Assembly (NCBI GenBank): GCA_946478645.1
Contig: CAMLCW010000019.1
Span: forward strand, 1 to 27,325
Reading direction: 5' to 3'
Origin: an uncultured Variovorax sp.
GTDB lineage: Bacteria; Pseudomonadota; Gammaproteobacteria; Burkholderiales; Burkholderiaceae
DNA length: 27,325 nt
Of this stretch, positions 1 through 7,699 are shown in pieces. Each line of letters starts with the position of its first letter. The first letter of the stretch is position 1. A program made the position numbers and the translations under genes. The notes beneath the pieces are model-generated. The model had not been told where the DNA came from. It was given only the letters and a program-made list of their open reading frames with translations, and did no database searches.

Positions 1-165
1 ACGGCATCGTCGGCGGCCTGCGGGGTGGCGACCTCCTGGGCGGTGACCTGCTCGACGGCGTGCTCGGCGAAGACGGCATCGTCGGCGGCCTGCTCGGCGG
101 CGACCTGCTGGGCCAGGACGGCCTCGTCGGCAGCCTGCTCGGGAGCGACGGCCTGCTTGGCGACG
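1..165 (+). repeat. In-frame tandem repeat, ~72 bp period, inside the partial repeat protein
   Basis: The 20-mer beginning ACGGCATCGTCGGCG occurs at base 1 and again at base 73, giving a 72-bp (24-residue) period. Each unit is built from shorter blocks of the type GGDLLG/GxDGL. A third, diverged partial unit (DGLLGD) follows. The array runs off the left edge, so its full copy number is unknown. Confidence 0.75.
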
Positions 166-464
166 TGGTGGCCAACATCCTCGATCCGGTGCTCGAAGTG
201 GCAGGCGGTGCCGCGGAGACCCTGGAGCCGGTCGTGGCTGCCGTGTCCGAAGTGGCCGAGCCCGTGACCGACATCCTGGCCGGTGCGGGCACCACGCTGT
301 CGCCGGTGATCGAGACGGTCGCGGGCCTGGTCGACACGGTGGAGCAAGCCGCGCCGATCGTGACCGACGTCGTGACCCCGATCACCAGCCTGGTCGACCA
401 GGTCGCCGGCAACAACAGCGTGCTGACGCCGGTCTCGAACATCCTGCACGGCCTCCTGGGCTGA
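3..464 (+). CDS. Gly/Leu/Asp-rich tandem-repeat protein, C-terminal part (5' end outside window); candidate T1SS substrate
   Basis: The reading frame is open from base 3, so the start codon lies upstream of the window. The first ~55 visible residues are repeats of the type DGIVGGLLGGDLLG. The rest, ending LTPVSNILHGLLG, is a Val/Pro/Thr-rich stretch with PV recurring every 12-20 residues (DPVLE, EPVVA, EPVTD, SPVIE). No catalytic motif and no cysteine is visible. No canonical RTX nonapeptide (GGxGxDxUx) is present, so it is not a classical RTX protein. It lies upstream of an OmpA-type lipoprotein and a complete T1SS (ABC, HlyD, TolC) on the same strand. From this I infer a secreted or surface structural protein, perhaps an adhesin or matrix component exported by that system. 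The function is unproven; calling it a real gene is fairly safe because the stop is followed by a clean intergenic gap. Confidence 0.72.
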   Translation, partial: GIVGGLRGGDLLGGDLLDGVLGEDGIVGGLLGGDLLGQDGLVGSLLGSDGLLGDVVANILDPVLEVAGGAAETLEPVVAAVSEVAEPVTDILAGAGTTLSPVIETVAGLVDTVEQAAPIVTDVVTPITSLVDQVAGNNSVLTPVSNILHGLLG

Positions 465-507
465 GCTGAGCACCCGACGGCCACGCATCACACGAACGAC
501 AGCACCA

Positions 508-534
508 GGGACAGGCCGCAACCCGGCCTGTCCC
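508..534 (+). terminator. Strong GC hairpin between the repeat-protein gene and the ompA-like gene
   Basis: GGGACAGGCCG (508-518) and CGGCCTGTCCC (524-534) are perfect 11-bp inverted arms around a 5-nt CAACC loop. No U-tract follows, so this is not a textbook intrinsic terminator. It sits 3 nt before the ribosome-binding site (AAAGGA, 538-543) of the next gene. It may attenuate read-through, protect the 3' end of the upstream mRNA, or modulate translation of the lipoprotein gene. Confidence 0.6.
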
Positions 535-548
535 GCCAAAGGATCCTT

Positions 549-1055
549 ATGAAAAACAACTTCCGGATACTCGCCACCCTCGCATTGGCCGCCAGCCTCG
601 CCGCCTGCGGCACGGGCCCCAAGGACGGCCGCGAAGACGCCAAGTACTACTTCTCGAACAAGGCCGCGAGCAACGTGGCCAGCGTGCAGGCGGCCCCGCC
701 GCCGCCGATGCAGAACGGCCCGGTCGGCGTGCCGCGCATCGTGTACTTCGACTTCGACAAGTACAACATCCGTCCGCAGGACCGCAGCGTGGTCGAGGCG
801 CACGCGAGCTACATGCGCAACCGTCCCACGAGCCGCGTGGTGATCGAAGGCCACACCGACTCGCGCGGCGGACGCGAATACAACCTGGCGCTGGGCCAGC
901 GCCGCTCCGAAGCCGTGCAGCGTGCGCTCACGCAGCTGGGCGTGCCGGCCGAGCGCATCGAAGCCATCAGCTGGGGCATCGAGAAGCCCGCGTCGCTCGA
1001 CAACACCGAGGAGGGCTATCAGCTCAATCGCCGAGCTGAATTCAGCTATCGCTGA
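549..1055 (+). CDS. OmpA/Pal-family peptidoglycan-binding lipoprotein
   Basis: This is a 168-residue protein. The N-terminus is a lipoprotein signal peptide with lipobox LAAC, the lipidated Cys being about residue 20, followed by a short linker with a PPPP run. Residues ~62-168 form an OmpA C-terminal domain: the YFDFDKYNIRPQ strand, then EGHTDSRGG with Asp104, then LALGQRRSEAV with Arg118/Arg119. These are the family residues that hold meso-diaminopimelate of peptidoglycan. It should sit on the inner leaflet of the outer membrane (or outer face of the inner membrane) and grip the wall. The start is supported by AAAGGA six bases upstream. Its size is like Pal, but the neighbours are not tolB/ybgF, so it is probably not the housekeeping pal. 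Its position inside a T1SS cluster suggests a wall-anchoring accessory for the secreted repeat protein or exporter. Confidence 0.9.
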   Translation: MKNNFRILATLALAASLAACGTGPKDGREDAKYYFSNKAASNVASVQAAPPPPMQNGPVGVPRIVYFDFDKYNIRPQDRSVVEAHASYMRNRPTSRVVIEGHTDSRGGREYNLALGQRRSEAVQRALTQLGVPAERIEAISWGIEKPASLDNTEEGYQLNRRAEFSYR

Positions 1056-1105
1056 AGCCGGAGAAACGCGATCCCCTTGCGCAGCGTGAACAGGCCCTGG
1101 GCCGA

Positions 1106-4100
1106 ATGATGTCCTTCTCCGAACAGCTCCATGCCTGCCACGAGCGCCTGGCGGCGGTGTGTGCGGCCCTGCCGGCGCCTTACCCGGCCTTCACGCTGTT
1201 CTTCTCGGTCACCGACGGTTCGCAGCGCGCGCACGTGGTGCACGCGCGCGCGGCCGATTTCGAGACCGCCTGGCGCGCAGGCGCCGAGGCGGTCGAACGC
1301 CGGGTGCGCGACTGCGGCCTGGTCTCGCCGTGGCTGCGCATCGACTGGGTCGAGGGCGCGAGCCCGATGGAGTGGGGCCAGTTCAAGGCCCAGCTCGGCG
1401 CCGTCAAGCGCAACTACTTCCGCCTCGGGCTGGCCTTCGACAAGGACTTCGAGACCGCGTTCACCGAACAGGAGCTCAACGCCAACGCGATGCTGAGCGG
1501 CGACTCGACCATCGCGCATGCGGTGGTGAACCCGCGCAATTTCGCGCTCTATGCCGAGGCGCGCTTTGGGCGCGCGCTTGCGCTCGACCTGCCCGCGGAC
1601 CATCCGGTCTACCTGCTCGCGACCGTGGGCGTGTTCTGCCAGGCCGACGGCGTGGTGCACAAGCTGGTGGGCACCGGGCTCGACGCGGGGCGCCGCCAGG
1701 CCCCGGCGCTCTCGCCCGCCTCGGCGCTCGAGCTGGTGCGCAGCGGCTCGGCCTACCTCGCGCGCCAGGTGCAGGACGACGGGCTGTTCGTCTCCGGCTA
1801 CTTCCCGTGCTTCGATCGCCGCATTCCGACCTACGACGCGAGGCGCCACGCGAGCGTGCTCAGCGCCATGGTCGAGGCCTGGGAGCTCACGCGCGACGAG
1901 AAGCTGCGCGCCGCGATCGAGCGCGCGCTGCCGCCGTTCGCGGGTCGCTTCATCCGCGAATACAGGCTGGCCGACGGCCGCGAGGCCGCTTTCCTGGTCG
2001 ACGGCGAGGAGATCACGCTCGGCGGCAATGCCGCCTGCATCCTTGCGCTGGTGGCGCACGGGGAGGCGATGGAAACGCGCCGCTGGCTGCCGCTGCTCGA
2101 GAAGCTCGCGCTCGGCATCGCCTCGCTGCAGGACCCGGCCACCGGGCGCTTCAACCATGTGCTGCATGCCGCCGACCTGCGCGTGAAGCAGGCCGCGCGC
2201 GCCGTCTATCACGAGGGCGAGGCGGTGTTCGGCCTGATGCGGCTCTACGGCCTCACGCGCGATCCGCGCTGGCTCGCGGTGGTCGAGAAGGCCTTCGACC
2301 ACTTCATCGCCAGCCAGCACTGGCAGGCGCATGACCACTGGTTGAGCCGCTGCGTGAACGAGCTCACGCGCTGGAGCCCGCAGGAGCGCTACTTCCGCTT
2401 CGGGCTGCAGAACGTGGCCGGCTACCTCGACTTCGTGCTCGACCGCAAGACCACCTTCCCGACGCTGCTCGAGCTGATGCTTGCGGCCCAGCAGATGCTG
2501 CAGCGGCTCGAGGGCATGGCGCCCATGCGGCACCTGCTCGACGAGCTCGACAGCGAGAAGTTCTACCGCGCGCTCGAGTACCGCGCGCACTACCTGCAGA
2601 ACGGCTTCTTCTGGCCCGAGGTGGCGATGTATTTCCGCCGCCCGTCGCTCATCGCCGGCGCCTTCTTCGTGCGCCACCACGCGTTCCGCGTGCGCATCGA
2701 CGACGTGGCGCAGTACATGTCGGGCTTCGTGGCCTACCACCGCTACCTGCTCGAGCGGCCGGCCGTGCCGGGCGCGGGAAGCGCCAGGGACGACGGCGCC
2801 GAATGGACGGCCGACGAGATGGCGCGCGTGACCGGCGGCGACTGGGTGGTGCAGCCCGACGAAGGCTGGCGCGCCACCGGCGTCACGCAGCGCTCGTTCC
2901 TGCGCAAGGGCCGCGTGGTGTTCGAGCACCAGGCGCGGCCGTCGAAGGCGCCACTGGCCGCGGTGATCCTCAAGGGCGTGCTGCAGCCCGCGGCCGCCGT
3001 GCTGTGCACCGACGCGTCGGCACACCTCGACAAACGCGTGCCGGTGCTGCAGGTGCCGAACGTGCCGCAGGCGGTGCTGGCGCTCGGCGCGCATGCGCGC
3101 AGCGAATTCGCCGGCCGCGTCTGCGGCGTGCTGGGCAGCGGCACGGCCAGCAGCACGGTGGCCGCGATGCTGGCCGATGCGCTGGGCGTCTGGGGCGAGG
3201 TCGGCCAGCCCGAAGGCAACGTGAGCCTGCCATCGGGCATGGCCTGGAACCTGACCTGCATGCCGCGGCGCGCCGCCTACTGGGTGCTGGAGATGGGTTC
3301 GCCCAACCTGCCCGCGCTGACCGAGCTGGTGCGCCCGATGCTGGCCGTGGTCACGGGGCTGTCGGCCTCCGCGCAGAAGCGCCGCGGCCCTGCTGGCGCG
3401 GCCGCGCAGCACGACAGCCGCATCTTCCAGGGCATGGCGGCCGGCGATACCGCGGTCATCAACCGAGACATCCCCGAGTTCGCGGCTTTCGCCGAAGCCG
3501 CCATGGCGCACCAGCTCCAGATCGTGAGCTATGGCGAGCATCCCGACGCCGACCTGCGGCTCCTGGCCTTCGACCACGGCGAAGCGCAGGTCGCGGTGCT
3601 CGGCGAGCCGTTCCAGTTGCGGCTCAACGCGCCGGGGCGCCACATGGGCATGAGCGCGGTGGCGACCCTGGCGGCGCTGCATGCGATGCGGCTCAAGCTC
3701 GCAGCCGCCGTGGAGCCGCTGGCCGCTTTCGAGCCGCCGGGCGGACGCGGCGCGCTGCACACCATCCACATCGGCGGCGGCAGCTTCAAGCTGATCGACG
3801 AAACCTACGACGCCAACCCGAGTTCGATGCGCGCCGCGCTCGAGCTGCTGTCGCAGGCGCCGTGCGAGCCGTCGCGCCGCGTGGCCATCCTCGGCGACAT
3901 GCAGGAGCTCGGCCCCGCCGCGCAGCGCCACCACCTCGATCTGGAGCCCGAACTGCTCGCCTCGCAGCCCGACCGCGTGCTGCTGTGCGGACCGCTGATG
4001 CGTGCGCTGCATGCGCGCATCAGCACCAAGGTCCGCTCGCACTGGTTCGTCGACGTCGCCGACCTGTCGACCGCACTCGGAGGCCTGCTGCAGCCGGGCG

Positions 4101-4174
4101 ACTGGGTGCTGGCCAAGAGTTCACCCGGGGTCGGCCTTTCCCGTCTTGCCCGGGTCCTGAAAGCATTGCCATGA
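1106..4174 (+). CDS. Large fusion protein: unknown N-terminal domain, alpha/alpha-toroid-like middle, MurF-like C-terminal half with degenerate P-loop
   Basis: This is a 1022-residue cytosolic-looking protein with no signal peptide or membrane segment. Residues ~1-205 match no family I recognise. Residues ~206-550 are paired helices with recurring aromatic and His residues, in the style of six-hairpin glycosidases or epimerases. From ~575 on the layout follows MurF/Mur ligases: an N-terminal-type domain, a P-loop position at 672-684, EMG at 729-731, YDANPSSM at 901-908 and LGDMQELG at 929-936. The P-loop reads LGSGTASST where the family has TGSxGKTST, so the ATP-binding Lys is Ala681 and the Gly before it is Thr680. 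ATP-dependent ligation is therefore doubtful. Two adjacent ATGs (1106, 1109) start it, 50 bp after the lipoprotein gene, with a weak ribosome-binding site. It is not cyanophycin synthetase, since no ATP-grasp domain is visible. The role may be polymer or glycan binding or modification linked to the neighbouring secretion system. Confidence 0.8.
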   Translation: MMSFSEQLHACHERLAAVCAALPAPYPAFTLFFSVTDGSQRAHVVHARAADFETAWRAGAEAVERRVRDCGLVSPWLRIDWVEGASPMEWGQFKAQLGAVKRNYFRLGLAFDKDFETAFTEQELNANAMLSGDSTIAHAVVNPRNFALYAEARFGRALALDLPADHPVYLLATVGVFCQADGVVHKLVGTGLDAGRRQAPALSPASALELVRSGSAYLARQVQDDGLFVSGYFPCFDRRIPTYDARRHASVLSAMVEAWELTRDEKLRAAIERALPPFAGRFIREYRLADGREAAFLVDGEEITLGGNAACILALVAHGEAMETRRWLPLLEKLALGIASLQDPATGRFNHVLHAADLRVKQAARAVYHEGEAVFGLMRLYGLTRDPRWLAVVEKAFDHFIASQHWQAHDHWLSRCVNELTRWSPQERYFRFGLQNVAGYLDFVLDRKTTFPTLLELMLAAQQMLQRLEGMAPMRHLLDELDSEKFYRALEYRAHYLQNGFFWPEVAMYFRRPSLIAGAFFVRHHAFRVRIDDVAQYMSGFVAYHRYLLERPAVPGAGSARDDGAEWTADEMARVTGGDWVVQPDEGWRATGVTQRSFLRKGRVVFEHQARPSKAPLAAVILKGVLQPAAAVLCTDASAHLDKRVPVLQVPNVPQAVLALGAHARSEFAGRVCGVLGSGTASSTVAAMLADALGVWGEVGQPEGNVSLPSGMAWNLTCMPRRAAYWVLEMGSPNLPALTELVRPMLAVVTGLSASAQKRRGPAGAAAQHDSRIFQGMAAGDTAVINRDIPEFAAFAEAAMAHQLQIVSYGEHPDADLRLLAFDHGEAQVAVLGEPFQLRLNAPGRHMGMSAVATLAALHAMRLKLAAAVEPLAAFEPPGGRGALHTIHIGGGSFKLIDETYDANPSSMRAALELLSQAPCEPSRRVAILGDMQELGPAAQRHHLDLEPELLASQPDRVLLCGPLMRALHARISTKVRSHWFVDVADLSTALGGLLQPGDWVLAKSSPGVGLSRLARVLKALP

Positions 4175-4434
4175 AACCCAGCCTCTCCCTTCCCCTTCCC
4201 ACCGACGCTTCGTCCGCGCCCGCGCGCCGCTGGTGGCTCGGATGGTTTCAGCTTCTTTGCGCCTGGTTGCTGTGCATGTTGCTGTGTGCCAACGTCGCGC
4301 TCGTGCTCGCCAAGGACCAGCCGCGCGAGGAATCCGAACGCCCGGTGGCTCGCAAACCCGTGGACTGCGCGCCCGCCGGCGGCACCGCCGCGCCGCCCAC
4401 GCTGCGTGAGGCGCTGCGATGCAGCGGCGCGTAA
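4171..4434 (+). CDS. Small single-pass membrane protein, unknown function
   Basis: The 87-residue frame starts at an ATG that overlaps the stop of the Mur-like gene by four bases (ATGA), a typical translational coupling. Residues ~22-47 (WWLGWFQLLCAWLLCMLLCANVALVLA) form one hydrophobic segment. It is preceded by ARR and followed by a charged, Pro/Ala-rich tail (KDQPREESERPV). The segment could also be an uncleaved signal anchor. Two Cys lie in the membrane segment, one more before it and two in the tail. I do not recognise the family. The coupling suggests it works with the Mur-like protein or with the exporter immediately downstream, but the gene is called mainly on overlap, composition and the clean gap that follows. 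Confidence 0.68.
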   Translation: MKPSLSLPLPTDASSAPARRWWLGWFQLLCAWLLCMLLCANVALVLAKDQPREESERPVARKPVDCAPAGGTAAPPTLREALRCSGA

Positions 4435-4446
4435 AGGAAAATTCCG

Positions 4447-4474
4447 TTGTAACAATTGGGTAACAGTCGATAAT
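4447..4474 (+). promoter_or_regulatory. Candidate sigma-70 promoter ahead of the T1SS ABC gene
   Basis: TTGTAA (4447-4452) and GATAAT (4469-4474) are separated by 16 bp, matching the consensus at 4/6 and 5/6 positions. They lie in an AT-rich patch of the only sizeable gap in the cassette (4435-4512). The implied start site near 4481 gives a ~32-nt leader. Two GTAAC pentamers start at 4449 and 4460, 11 bp apart, and overlap the -35 and the spacer, a plausible regulator site. This would allow the exporter genes to be transcribed separately. Confidence 0.5.
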
Positions 4475-4512
4475 GGCGCAGGCGTCATTGCCGCACCGAT
4501 CGGCCTTTTCCC

Positions 4513-6345
4513 ATGATCAAGTTTCTTCTCCCCAGCCAGCTGCTGGCCGACCCGCCGGAGGAGGCCGGCGCGAGCCCCTACGCGGGTGCGCTGCACAAGG
4601 CTTTTCGCGATGCCTATCCGCTGGTCAAGAGCGCGGCCTGGCGCTCGCTGCCGATCAGCCTGTTCGGCCTGCTGCCGTCGATCTTCCTGCTGCAGGTGTA
4701 TGACCGCGTGCTGTCGCGCAGCGGCGTCTCGACCTTGGCCGCGCTGGTGAGCGGCATCCTGTTCTTCCTTTGCATCGAGTTCTGGCTGCGCATGCGGCGT
4801 TCGCGCCTGCTGCGCAATGCCGGCGCGATCATCGACCACGGCGTCTCGGGGGCGCTGCTGCACTCGATGCTGAACCGCCCGCTGCGCGCCCTCGAGGCGC
4901 GCCCGGCCTCGGTGTGGCACCAGTTCTTCCGTGACGTGGCCTCGGTGCGCGGCACGGTCACCGGCGGCCTGGCGCAATCGATCTTCGACCTGCCGATGGC
5001 GGTGTTCGCGCTGGCGGTGATCGGCATCGTGGCGCTGCCCGTGCTGCCGGTGGTGGTGCTGTTCCTCGGGATCATGGCCTTCCTGGCCTGGTGGTGGGCC
5101 GATGAGGTGCGCACCGGCCGCGTCGAGGAAGTGCAGCGCGGCCGCGGCCTCGACCGCATGACCGCCGAGATCTGCAACGCGCGCGAGACGCTCAAGACGC
5201 AGGCCAACGACGGCCCGACCGTCGAGATGTGGCGCCAGACCTACAACGACTGGCTCGGCGAGAGCTTCAGCAAGAACGGCCAGATCGAGACCGCGCGCGA
5301 CGGCACCACGGTGCTGCTGACGGTGTTCTCGGTGATCATCGTCACGGTGGGCGCCGTCTCCGTGATGGAGCAGTGGATGACCGTGGGCGGCCTCGTGGCC
5401 TCGAACATGCTGGCGCTCAAGGCGCTGCAGCCGGTGGCGGGCCTGGTCTCGAGCTGGCGCTCGCTGGCGGCCGCCAAGGAAGCGGCCAAGCGGCTCGAGA
5501 AGGTGCTGGGCGAGCCGGTCGAGAAGCCGCCGTCGGGCATGACGCTGCCGCAGCCGCTCGGCCGCGTGACGCTCAAGGACGTGAGCTTCAGCTTCAGCGC
5601 CGAGGCGCACAAGCCGGTGCTCGAGAACGTCGACCTCGACATCGGCCCGGGCGGGCTGCACGTGATCGTCGGGCGCAACGGCGCCGGCAAGTCGACGCTG
5701 GTGAAGCTGCTCTCGGGCCTCTACACGCCCACGCGCGGCGTCATCAGCATCGGCGAATACGACCTGTCGCAGTTCGGCCGCGAAGAGCTGTCGCGCTGGA
5801 TCAGCTATCTCTCGCAGGAGGTCTACTGGTTCGGCGGGCCGCTGATCGACACCATGCGCCGCACCGCGCCGGGCCAGAGCGACGAACAGGTGGTGGCGGC
5901 CTGCAAGCTCTCGGGCGCGCACGACTTCATCTCGCGGCTGCCCGACGGCTATCGCACCGTGGTGGGCGAGGGCGGCGTGGGCTTCTCGGTCGGCGAGCGG
6001 CGCAAGCTTGCGCTGGCCATGAGCTTCCTGCGCAAGCCCTCGGTGCTGGTGCTCGACGAGCCGAGCAACGACCTCGACTTCCAGAGCGAGCGCACGCTGC
6101 TCGCCACGCTGCTCGCGGTGGCGAAGGTGCGCACCGTGGTGGTGGTGACGCACTCGCTGCGCATCGTCTCGGCCGCGACGACGGTCTACCACGTGACGGG
6201 GCAGGGCAATGTCGAGCAGGGCACGGCGGCCGTCATGGTGCCGAAGCTCTTCGGGGTGAAGAAGGCGCTGGTGGCGCTGGGTGATGGGGGCGCGAGCGAT
6301 GACGAGTCCGCGCATGGCGCCGGCGCCAGCCGCTCCATGGCCTGA
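4513..6345 (+). CDS. Type I secretion system ABC transporter (permease/ATPase)
   Basis: This 610-residue inner-membrane half-transporter should energise export through the HlyD and TolC partners encoded next. Residues ~45-320 form the membrane domain with several hydrophobic helices. The NBD has Walker A GRNGAGKST (387-395), Q-loop YLSQE, Walker B VLVLDEP (Asp515/Glu516) and the H-loop His547. The signature motif is FSVGER (from 491) instead of LSGGQ, so its third position is Val. There is no N-terminal C39 peptidase, and the short N-terminus fits PrtD/HlyB-like exporters that do not cleave a leader. ATG 4513 follows a 78-bp gap with a promoter-like element; the Shine-Dalgarno is poor. The gene's 3' end overlaps the start region of the adaptor gene, indicating coupled translation. 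Confidence 0.93.
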   Translation: MIKFLLPSQLLADPPEEAGASPYAGALHKAFRDAYPLVKSAAWRSLPISLFGLLPSIFLLQVYDRVLSRSGVSTLAALVSGILFFLCIEFWLRMRRSRLLRNAGAIIDHGVSGALLHSMLNRPLRALEARPASVWHQFFRDVASVRGTVTGGLAQSIFDLPMAVFALAVIGIVALPVLPVVVLFLGIMAFLAWWWADEVRTGRVEEVQRGRGLDRMTAEICNARETLKTQANDGPTVEMWRQTYNDWLGESFSKNGQIETARDGTTVLLTVFSVIIVTVGAVSVMEQWMTVGGLVASNMLALKALQPVAGLVSSWRSLAAAKEAAKRLEKVLGEPVEKPPSGMTLPQPLGRVTLKDVSFSFSAEAHKPVLENVDLDIGPGGLHVIVGRNGAGKSTLVKLLSGLYTPTRGVISIGEYDLSQFGREELSRWISYLSQEVYWFGGPLIDTMRRTAPGQSDEQVVAACKLSGAHDFISRLPDGYRTVVGEGGVGFSVGERRKLALAMSFLRKPSVLVLDEPSNDLDFQSERTLLATLLAVAKVRTVVVVTHSLRIVSAATTVYHVTGQGNVEQGTAAVMVPKLFGVKKALVALGDGGASDDESAHGAGASRSMA

Positions 6346-7699
6346 AGAACGAACGATCGAACAAGCGTATGTGGGGACCGAATTGAAATCAGATTTGCCG
6401 CAGATCCTCCAGCAGGAGGAAAGCAAGCGCGCGGCGCAGACGTCGCCCAGCGGCCGGCGCCGCCAGTGGGTGATCGGCGGCGTGGTGGCGCTGCTGGCCG
6501 TGGTGGGGCTGGGCTTTCCGATGGAGACCGTGGTGGTGGCACCGGGGCGGGTGATTCCGTCCGACCGGGTCAAGTCGATCCAGCATCTGGAGGGTGGCAT
6601 CGTCAGCGAGGTGCTGGTGAAGGAAGGCGACCGCGTGCAGCAGGGACAGTCGCTGGTCGAGATCGACCTGGGCGGCAGCGGCCTCAACTTCGAGGAGCTC
6701 TCCGCGCGCCATGCGGCCACGCAGGCCACGCGGGTGCGGCTCATGGCCGAAAGCCGTGGCCAGCCGCTGCGGCGCGACAGCTTTGCGGCCGACATCGACG
6801 CCAGCGTGCTCGAGGGCGAGGTCGGCGCTTACGAGGCACGTGCGCTCGAGCAGCGCGGCGTGATGGCGGGCGCGGTGTCGGGCCTGGAGCAGGCACGCAG
6901 CAAGCAGCTCGAGCAGCAGGCCAAGGTCAAGGGCCTCAACGACCGGCTCGCGCTGATGCAGAAGGAACTCGAGATCTCCGAGCAGCTGCTCAGCGAGAAG
7001 CTCGTGGGCCAGGTCGAGGTGCTCGAGAAGCGCCGTCAGGTCGAGGGTGTGCGCAGCGAACTCGCCGTGGCGCGCCAGGGCGCGATCTCGGCCAGTGCCG
7101 CGATCACCGAGGCCCAGGCCAAGATGGCCGAGGCCGAAGGCCGCTTCCGCCGCCGCGCCTCCGACGAACTGGCGACCGTGGAGCGCCAGTTCGCGAGCCT
7201 CAGCGAAGACCTCGCGCGCGCGCGCACACAGCGCTCGCGCACGACCGTGAAGGCGCCCGCCGACGGCATCATCAAGGGCCTGCGCAGCGCGAGCCCGGGC
7301 TGGGTCATCAAGCCCGGCGAGGCGATCATGGAAGTGGTGCCCGACAAGGACGAGGTCATGATCGAGGCGCGGCTGAACCCCAATGACCGCGGCTTCGTCG
7401 AGATCGGCCAGGGCGCGCGCGTGAAGATCACGGCCTACGACTACCTGCGCTACGGCGCGGTCGAAGGCAAGGTCACGCTGGTGGCGGCCGACGCCGACCG
7501 CGACCCGGCCGTCGCCAACTCGGCCCCCTACTACCGCATCCTGGTCGGCACCGAGCAGACCTTCGTGGGCCAGAAGGAAAACCGCATCACCGCCGGCATG
7601 GAGGCGGAGGTCGACCTGAAGGTCGGCACCGATCCGTTCATCTGGTACATCCTTCGTCCGGTGCTGAAGCTGCGGCGCGAAGCCTTCCGCGAGCCATGA
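6299..7699 (+). CDS. HlyD-family membrane fusion protein of the T1SS
   Basis: With the ATG at 6299 the product has 466 residues and overlaps the ABC gene by 47 bp. Other in-frame starts are GTG 6281, ATG 6284, and GTG 6371 or TTG 6383, the last preceded by GTGGGGA. The start is therefore uncertain by up to 34 residues, all N-terminal to the membrane anchor. One transmembrane segment lies at ~57-75 (WVIGGVVALLAVVGLGF). It is followed by the lipoyl-like half-motif GGIVSEVLVKEGDRVQQGQ, a long Glu/Gln/Leu-rich coiled coil (~120-300), the second half-motif TTVKAPADGIIKGL and a C-terminal beta-barrel region. This is the standard periplasmic adaptor that bridges the ABC exporter to the TolC-type channel encoded next. 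Confidence 0.92.
   Translation: MTSPRMAPAPAAPWPEERTIEQAYVGTELKSDLPQILQQEESKRAAQTSPSGRRRQWVIGGVVALLAVVGLGFPMETVVVAPGRVIPSDRVKSIQHLEGGIVSEVLVKEGDRVQQGQSLVEIDLGGSGLNFEELSARHAATQATRVRLMAESRGQPLRRDSFAADIDASVLEGEVGAYEARALEQRGVMAGAVSGLEQARSKQLEQQAKVKGLNDRLALMQKELEISEQLLSEKLVGQVEVLEKRRQVEGVRSELAVARQGAISASAAITEAQAKMAEAEGRFRRRASDELATVERQFASLSEDLARARTQRSRTTVKAPADGIIKGLRSASPGWVIKPGEAIMEVVPDKDEVMIEARLNPNDRGFVEIGQGARVKITAYDYLRYGAVEGKVTLVAADADRDPAVANSAPYYRILVGTEQTFVGQKENRITAGMEAEVDLKVGTDPFIWYILRPVLKLRREAFREP

Noticed and set aside
1..165. RTX calcium-binding repeats
   Set aside because: The units are GGDLLG/DGLxG and do not match GGxGxDxUx spacing, so the RTX label is not justified despite the T1SS neighbours.
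1..165. CRISPR array
   Set aside because: The repeats are contiguous, in frame and coding, with no unique spacers.
549..1055. Housekeeping pal of the Tol-Pal system
   Set aside because: The domain fits, but tolQRAB and cpoB are absent on both sides and the gene sits in a secretion cluster. Kept as an OmpA/Pal-family lipoprotein only.
1046..4042. A 998-codon open frame on the minus strand
   Set aside because: It lies antisense to the Mur-like gene, is extremely rich in Arg, His and Gln with no domain, and is explained by the scarcity of stop codons in antisense frames of GC-rich coding DNA.
1106..4174. Cyanophycin synthetase
   Set aside because: Only the Mur-ligase-like half is present. No ATP-grasp domain is visible and the P-loop is degenerate.
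3805..6795. A 996-codon open frame on the minus strand
   Set aside because: It runs antisense across the Mur-like, small membrane, ABC and HlyD genes, and its composition is low-complexity HRAQ. A shadow frame.
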